From contig QKGY01000131.1 in NCBI GenBank assembly GCA_003250235.1, positions 1 through 20,234 on the forward strand: a DNA stretch of 20,234 bases. Reading direction: 5' to 3'. Positions 15,708 through 20,234 of this stretch are shown in pieces. The notes below the pieces were generated by a model that was not told where the DNA came from, did no database searches, and saw only the letters and a program-made list of their open reading frames with translations. Numbering within the stretch: the first letter of the stretch is position 1; the number at the start of each line of letters is the position of its first letter. Source of the stretch: Desulfuromonadaceae bacterium (GTDB taxonomy: Bacteria > Desulfobacterota > Desulfuromonadia > Desulfuromonadales > SZUA-540). The translations under genes were made by a program, and so were the position numbers.

Positions 15708-18599
15708 ATGACATGGCTTTTCTCCTCTGTGGTTGCAACGTTTTCCGGCACGTTATTGCTGTGTCTGGTCTATGCCCATCTCTACTCGATGTACCGGGAA
15801 AAGTACATGAAGGTCTGGACCTGGGCCTGGGGGGTGTATTCCCTGCGTTTTTTTGCGGCGCTCCAGGTGGTACAGTCGGGTCCCTCCTTTTTCTGGCAGT
15901 TCCTTAATCTTTCCAGCTCTCTTTGCGCAGGGATGCTTCTGCTTCTTGGAACCAAGATTTTTGCCGGCCGTCGCATGCCGGCCTGGTGGCTGATCACGGC
16001 CGCCGCCGGTCTTGTCTGGATTGCCGCAGGGCTTGCCCTGAAAGTCTCCTTTCTGGCCCTGACCATCCCCATCTTTACGTTTCTGGCCCTTGTCAATATC
16101 TGGACCGGTATCCTTGTTTTCCGCCAGGAACACACGCTCGGCTGGGGCAAGGCCATTACCTCCGCAGCCCTGATCCTCTGGGGTGTTCATATCTTCAACT
16201 ATCCGTTCCTGCGGCCCATTAAATCTTTTGCCCCCTGGGGCTATCTCATTGGCTCCGCCCTCATGGTTGTTGTGGCTCTGGGTTTTCTACTGGTTTATTT
16301 TGAGCGGGTTCGTCGGGAGTTGACCGAAAGAGAGCTGGAACAACGCATCCTGACCGGGAACCTACAGGATGCCCTCAATGAACGAAAACATGCCGAGGAC
16401 GCACTGCGGGAATCCAAGAAGCTGTTTGAGGAACTCCTGATCCACGTGGATCTTATCGCCCTGATGCTGGACAGGGAAGGGCGGGTCACGTTTTGCAACG
16501 AAAAGTTCCTTCAACTTACCGGGTGGAATCACTCGGAGATTCTGGGTCAGAATATCTTCACGAGTATCGTGCCGGAAGATCACCGTGGCAGGGTTGAGGA
16601 AATATTTCTGTCTTCGATTGCGTCAGGAGTTCCGGTTGGTTCCGACAAGACGGAAATCCTCACCCGCAAGGGGGGACGGCGGCTGGTCGCTTGGAATCAC
16701 ACCATATTGCGGAACCTGGAAGGGCAGATTGTGGGATTGGCCAGCCTTGGTGAGGATATCACCGAGCGAAAGGAAATCGAAGACCGCCTGCTGGAATCGC
16801 AGCGGCGTTTTCATGAGCTTCTGGCCAATATTTCCATGATTGCCGTGATTCTGGATACCGACGGCAAGGTGGTCTTTGCCAACGACTTTCTCCTTCGTCT
16901 GTCCGGGTGGACAGAGGGGGAAGTGGTGGGGCAGAGCTGGTTTGAAACCTTCATCCCTTCGGATATTAACGGGCAGGTTTATGAGGTCTATTCCCGGACA
17001 ATCCACCAGGGGGAGTTTCCTCTGCAATTTGAAAATGAAATCATCACCCGGGATGGTGACCGACGCCTCATCTCCTGGACCAACACGCTGTTACGAAATC
17101 CGGAAGGACAGATTGTGGGAACGGCGAGTATCGGCGAGGATATCACCGAGCGACGGAGAATCGAGAACGAACTGAGACTCACTCAGTTTTCTGTCGATAA
17201 GGCCTCCGTGGGGATTTTTCGCATTGAAGAGGATGGCTCGTTGACGAGTGTCAACGAGCAGGCCTGCCATAACCTCGGGTACAGCCGGGAAGAGCTTTGC
17301 CGGATGAAGGTGTGGGACATCGACCCGAACTTCACCCGGGAGAGCTGGCTGGAGCACCGCAAGCGGTTGCGGACCAAGCAGTCGGGAATCTTCGAAACCT
17401 GTCACCGTCGCAAGGATGGAACGTTTTTACCGGTGGAAATTGCTGTCAACTATGTCGAATTCCAGGGAAGGCAGTATTCCTTTTCGTTTGCCCGTGACAT
17501 TGAGGAGCGAAAGAAAGGGGAAGAAGCTCTGATGGTGGCTCTGCGAGAGACCGAATCGGCCAGACAGAAGCTCAATACCCTGCTTGAGTCCGTCGCCGAT
17601 GCGCTTATTGTCACCGATTCCAAAGGGGTCATCTCCCTGGTGAATCGTGCGGCCGAAGAACTGTTCGGGACAACCTTGGTGAGGATCAAGGGAAAATCCA
17701 TTGCCAGCTTTATTCAGGAGAAATCGTTTCTGGACCATCTGGAATGGCTCTTTGCCGGTGGACAAGATGGTGAGGCTATCGACTTTTCTCTTTCAGGGCA
17801 GGAGGGCGTTCGGTTTTTGCAGGCACGCACGGCCGTTATTTACAGCGGCGACGGAATCGAAGGTGAAGCCATCACGCTGGTTCGCGATGTGACCCGGGAG
17901 AGGGAAGCGGATCGGATGAAGAGCGAGTTTATCTCGATTGCCGCCCATGAGCTTCGAACGCCGCTGACGTCCATCATCGGGTATACCGAGTTGCTTCAGG
18001 AAGAGGGGGAGTTTGGTGCCTTTTCCCCCGAGCAGCGTCGGGAGTTTCTTGATACGGTGCAGCAGAAAGCCGGGGTTCTGGAACGTATTATCGATGATCT
18101 GCTCAACCTCAGTCGGATTGAGTCCGGTCGGCCTATATGGCTTGAGCTGAAGCCTTATAATCTTCTGGCGGGACTTAAAAGAATCCTGGCCGATTACCGG
18201 ATGGAATCGAATCATCATTCGTTTGAACTGGCTTTTCCCGAAGAGGTTGCCGTTGTCGCCGATGGGGCGAAAATTGAGCAGGTCATCGACAATCTTCTCA
18301 GCAATGCCATCAAATATTCTCCGCAGGGAGGGCGCATCCGCATATCCGGGCAGCCGATAGGATCGGATCTGCAGGTTTGTGTCGAAGATGAGGGGATCGG
18401 TATGACCCCCTATCAGATTGAGAGGATTTTCGACAAGTTTTATCGTGCCGATACGCTCGACACGGCTATAGGCGGGTTAGGCCTCGGCATGAGTATCGTC
18501 AAGAGCATCGTTGAGGCTCATCATGGGCGTATCTGGGTTGAAAGCACGCCGGGAAAAGGTACCCGGGTGACTTTCGCCTTGCCCATTCAAGGGGTCTAG
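15708..18599 (+). CDS. Multi-PAS membrane sensor histidine kinase
   Basis: This protein of 963 residues combines an N-terminal membrane domain of about seven TM helices (1-205), a short coiled coil, four PAS domains (about 240-355, 368-483, 490-608 and 618-730), HisKA with H747 in AAHELRTPLTSIIGY, and HATPase_c to the end (NLLSNAIKYS, DEGIGM, GGLGLGMSIVKSIVEAHHG). ATG 15708 is preceded by GGAG at 15698-15701; the TTG at 15696 is part of that site, so it is not a likely start. PAS1 and PAS2 are a gapless tandem duplication. No receiver or output gene is adjacent in the same direction. The signal is unknown; a small hydrophobic or redox-linked ligand is only a guess from the 7TM-PAS layout. It follows phoU but has its own promoter-like sequence. 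Confidence 0.9.
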   Translation: MTWLFSSVVATFSGTLLLCLVYAHLYSMYREKYMKVWTWAWGVYSLRFFAALQVVQSGPSFFWQFLNLSSSLCAGMLLLLGTKIFAGRRMPAWWLITAAAGLVWIAAGLALKVSFLALTIPIFTFLALVNIWTGILVFRQEHTLGWGKAITSAALILWGVHIFNYPFLRPIKSFAPWGYLIGSALMVVVALGFLLVYFERVRRELTERELEQRILTGNLQDALNERKHAEDALRESKKLFEELLIHVDLIALMLDREGRVTFCNEKFLQLTGWNHSEILGQNIFTSIVPEDHRGRVEEIFLSSIASGVPVGSDKTEILTRKGGRRLVAWNHTILRNLEGQIVGLASLGEDITERKEIEDRLLESQRRFHELLANISMIAVILDTDGKVVFANDFLLRLSGWTEGEVVGQSWFETFIPSDINGQVYEVYSRTIHQGEFPLQFENEIITRDGDRRLISWTNTLLRNPEGQIVGTASIGEDITERRRIENELRLTQFSVDKASVGIFRIEEDGSLTSVNEQACHNLGYSREELCRMKVWDIDPNFTRESWLEHRKRLRTKQSGIFETCHRRKDGTFLPVEIAVNYVEFQGRQYSFSFARDIEERKKGEEALMVALRETESARQKLNTLLESVADALIVTDSKGVISLVNRAAEELFGTTLVRIKGKSIASFIQEKSFLDHLEWLFAGGQDGEAIDFSLSGQEGVRFLQARTAVIYSGDGIEGEAITLVRDVTREREADRMKSEFISIAAHELRTPLTSIIGYTELLQEEGEFGAFSPEQRREFLDTVQQKAGVLERIIDDLLNLSRIESGRPIWLELKPYNLLAGLKRILADYRMESNHHSFELAFPEEVAVVADGAKIEQVIDNLLSNAIKYSPQGGRIRISGQPIGSDLQVCVEDEGIGMTPYQIERIFDKFYRADTLDTAIGGLGLGMSIVKSIVEAHHGRIWVESTPGKGTRVTFALPIQGV
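16428..17172 (+). repeat. Tandem PAS duplication, 384-bp period
   Basis: PAS1 and PAS2 of the kinase align with no gap at an exact 384-bp (128-codon) offset. For example, the EL codons at 16431-16436 match 16815-16820, and GGTGAGGATATCACCGAGCG from 16749 matches the copy from 17133 at 19 of 20 bases. Similarity is strongest at the C-terminal GQIVG..S.GEDITER part. This shows internal domain duplication rather than recruitment of an unrelated PAS. Confidence 0.75.
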
Positions 18600-18618
18600 A
18601 AAATTGGAGCTGCGGATT

Positions 18619-20234
18619 TTACGACGAGGCCTCCAAAACCCTTTCATTCAGGACGCGACGAATCGTTCCGATAAACTCCTCAATCTTCAAGGGTTTGTCC
18701 AGACATTCACGAATCCCTGTGGCCTGTTTTTCTTCCATGGATATCGTCGGGCTGAATCCCGAGCACAGGATAACGGGGATATCCTGACGAATCCCCTGGA
18801 TTTCCCGCGCCAGAGAGGTTCCGGTCATCCCCGGCATAGCCTGGTCGGTTACTACCAGATCAAAGTCGCAGGGATTCTTGCGGAACATTTCCAACGCCTG
18901 ATGGCCACAGTTTGAGGTGATCACCTGATAGCCGTATTTGGAGAGGGCTAATTCGCCAACCCGGGTTATCTCCTCTTCGTCATCGATCAGGAGAATGCGT
19001 TCTTTTCCCTGAATGTTTTCGACTTTCCGGGAGGGTAATCTATCGGGTTCCGGTTTGCCCTGAGGAAGGTAAATGTTAAAGGTGGTCCCGGAGTCCGGAG
19101 CGCTATCGATGGTGATGCCTCCCTTGTGGCTCTGTACGATCCCCTGGACCACAGCCAAACCGAGACCCGTTCCCTGTTCGGCGGTCTTGGTTGTAAAAAA
19201 AGGCTCAAAGATTCTTTTTTCGGTTTCTGCCGTCATCCCGCATCCGTTGTCCCTGACCGTCAGCTTCAGGTACGCCCCCGGCAAAAGCTCACTGCAGGGA
19301 GACGATTCCACCGAGGCGACTTCCATCTCGTCGAGCCGTACGTCGATCCACCCCCCGTTATGACCTATAGACTGAGCGCTGTTGGTTACAAGATTCAACA
19401 GAATCTGGTGAACCTTGCAGGCGTCTCCCAGAATCAGATCGTGTCGTGCGAGAATTTCGCAACGCAGTTCGATGGTCGCCGGCAGGCTGGCTCGCAAGAG
19501 TTTCAAGGTCTCTTTGATGATGGGGCCTATGCGGACCGGCTCCAATCCCTGTTCGGATTGCCGGCTGATGGTCAGGATCTGGTTGACCAGGTTCTTGCCC
19601 CTCTCAGCGGCCTTGAGGACATTTTTCAGATAATCGGAAAGTATTCCCTGGTCTTCGATCTTCATCAAGGCCATCTCTGTATAGCCGATGATCGGGCTTA
19701 ACAGATTGTTGAAATCATGGGCGATCCCCCCCGCGAGGGTTCCTATGGCCTGCAGTTTCTGCGCCTGAGCCAGTTGTCGTTCCATTTCCGTCTCTTTGCT
19801 GACGTCGCGCCATAGGGAGACGAAATTTACAACCCCGTCGGAGGCCGTTCGCACTGGGAAGAAAGTGCGCTCGGTTTCAAAGAGATGTCCCTCCTTGTTT
19901 TTGGCGAAAAGACGCCCTTTCCAGACTTCTCCGCGTTTCAGCGTGGTCCAGATCTCCGTGTAAAGGCTCTCGTTGTTTTTGTCGCTGCGAAAAAGGCTGG
20001 CGTCCTGATCCAGTACGTCCTCGGAGGCGAATCCCGAATGACGGGTGAATGCTGGATTGACGTACTGGATGCGTCCGCCGGGATTCATGACCACCACACC
20101 ATCGGCTGATTGCTCGATGACGGCGGCAAGAAGATTGCGCTCCAAGGTCATTTCCGTCAGATAGACATAACCGAGTAGCGGGATCCCCCAAAGATGCAGG
20201 CTGTGACGTATGGGGGCGAATAGGCTCTGATAGG
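18619..20234 (-). CDS. Hybrid sensor histidine kinase with receiver domain (N terminus beyond window)
   Basis: From the ATG at 20149-20151 there are 510 residues: a PAS domain (about 5-120), HisKA of the HDFNNLL type with H145, HATPase_c (about 240-365; NLVTNSAQS, DNGCGM, GTGLGLAVV) and a C-terminal receiver (about 384-505) with acidic DD at 390-391, phosphoacceptor D436 in VVTDQAMPG and K486 in CLDKPLK. The frame is open upstream to the window edge with no stop; those 27 codons encode HLWGIPLLGYVYL just before LTEMTLERN, which looks like the end of a TM helix. The gene is therefore likely longer and its real start lies outside. NtrB-type phosphotransfer with an attached receiver is common in delta-proteobacteria. 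Its stop lies 19 bp from that of the convergent 7TM kinase. Confidence 0.85.
   Translation of the reverse strand, partial: YQSLFAPIRHSLHLWGIPLLGYVYLTEMTLERNLLAAVIEQSADGVVVMNPGGRIQYVNPAFTRHSGFASEDVLDQDASLFRSDKNNESLYTEIWTTLKRGEVWKGRLFAKNKEGHLFETERTFFPVRTASDGVVNFVSLWRDVSKETEMERQLAQAQKLQAIGTLAGGIAHDFNNLLSPIIGYTEMALMKIEDQGILSDYLKNVLKAAERGKNLVNQILTISRQSEQGLEPVRIGPIIKETLKLLRASLPATIELRCEILARHDLILGDACKVHQILLNLVTNSAQSIGHNGGWIDVRLDEMEVASVESSPCSELLPGAYLKLTVRDNGCGMTAETEKRIFEPFFTTKTAEQGTGLGLAVVQGIVQSHKGGITIDSAPDSGTTFNIYLPQGKPEPDRLPSRKVENIQGKERILLIDDEEEITRVGELALSKYGYQVITSNCGHQALEMFRKNPCDFDLVVTDQAMPGMTGTSLAREIQGIRQDIPVILCSGFSPTISMEEKQATGIRECLDKPLKIEEFIGTIRRVLNERVLEASS

Noticed and set aside
1..20234. CRISPR array, tRNA/rRNA, insertion sequence or prophage genes
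   Set aside because: No spaced repeats, RNA gene signatures, transposase or integrase motifs or terminal inverted repeats were seen on either strand.

Overview
The window carries a phosphate-sensing and phosphate-uptake locus of a Gram-negative, GC-rich bacterium. Gene content and protein style (Pseudomonas-type enlarged PstC and PstA, PhoB/PhoR beside a phosphate ABC operon, several PAS histidine kinases) fit the Desulfuromonadales (Geobacter, Desulfuromonas or Pelobacter-like delta-proteobacteria). No rRNA or marker gene is present, so this placement is inference.

Layout. Positions 1-2627: a Pho-type promoter, then phoB and phoR, with a terminator-like hairpin between them. Positions 2758-6199: aconitase acnA, whose 5' end carries a frameshifting deletion, coupled to the tRNA pseudouridine synthase gene truC. 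Positions 6257-8644: housekeeping or accessory genes, namely a small secreted Lys/Glu-rich protein, a convergent small membrane protein on the minus strand, a YceH/DUF480 protein and a convergent EamA-type transporter. Positions 8645-9086: a long regulatory region with two Pho-box-like direct repeats. Positions 9087-15509: pstS-pstC-pstA-pstB-phoU, closed by a strong hairpin. Positions 15708-20234: two convergent sensor kinases, a 7TM/4-PAS histidine kinase on the plus strand and a PAS/hybrid kinase with a receiver domain on the minus strand that runs off the right edge.

How the genes work together. PstS captures periplasmic phosphate, PstC/PstA form the channel and PstB powers it. PhoU and the transporter report phosphate status to PhoR, which phosphorylates PhoB. 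PhoB should bind the CTAACAA direct repeats (11-bp period) found upstream of both phoB and pstS, closing an autoregulatory loop. In both promoters a -10-like hexamer begins exactly 15 bp after the start of the second repeat, as expected when a Pho box replaces the -35.

Most of the window is a recognisable Pho regulon. The points most worth a second look are the acnA deletion/frameshift, the beta-propeller-like domain inside PstC together with the coiled-coil insert in PstA, the second Pho box inside the pstS leader, and the phoB-phoR attenuator-like hairpin. I found no convincing evidence of a wholly new system, CRISPR array, insertion sequence, prophage or RNA gene.
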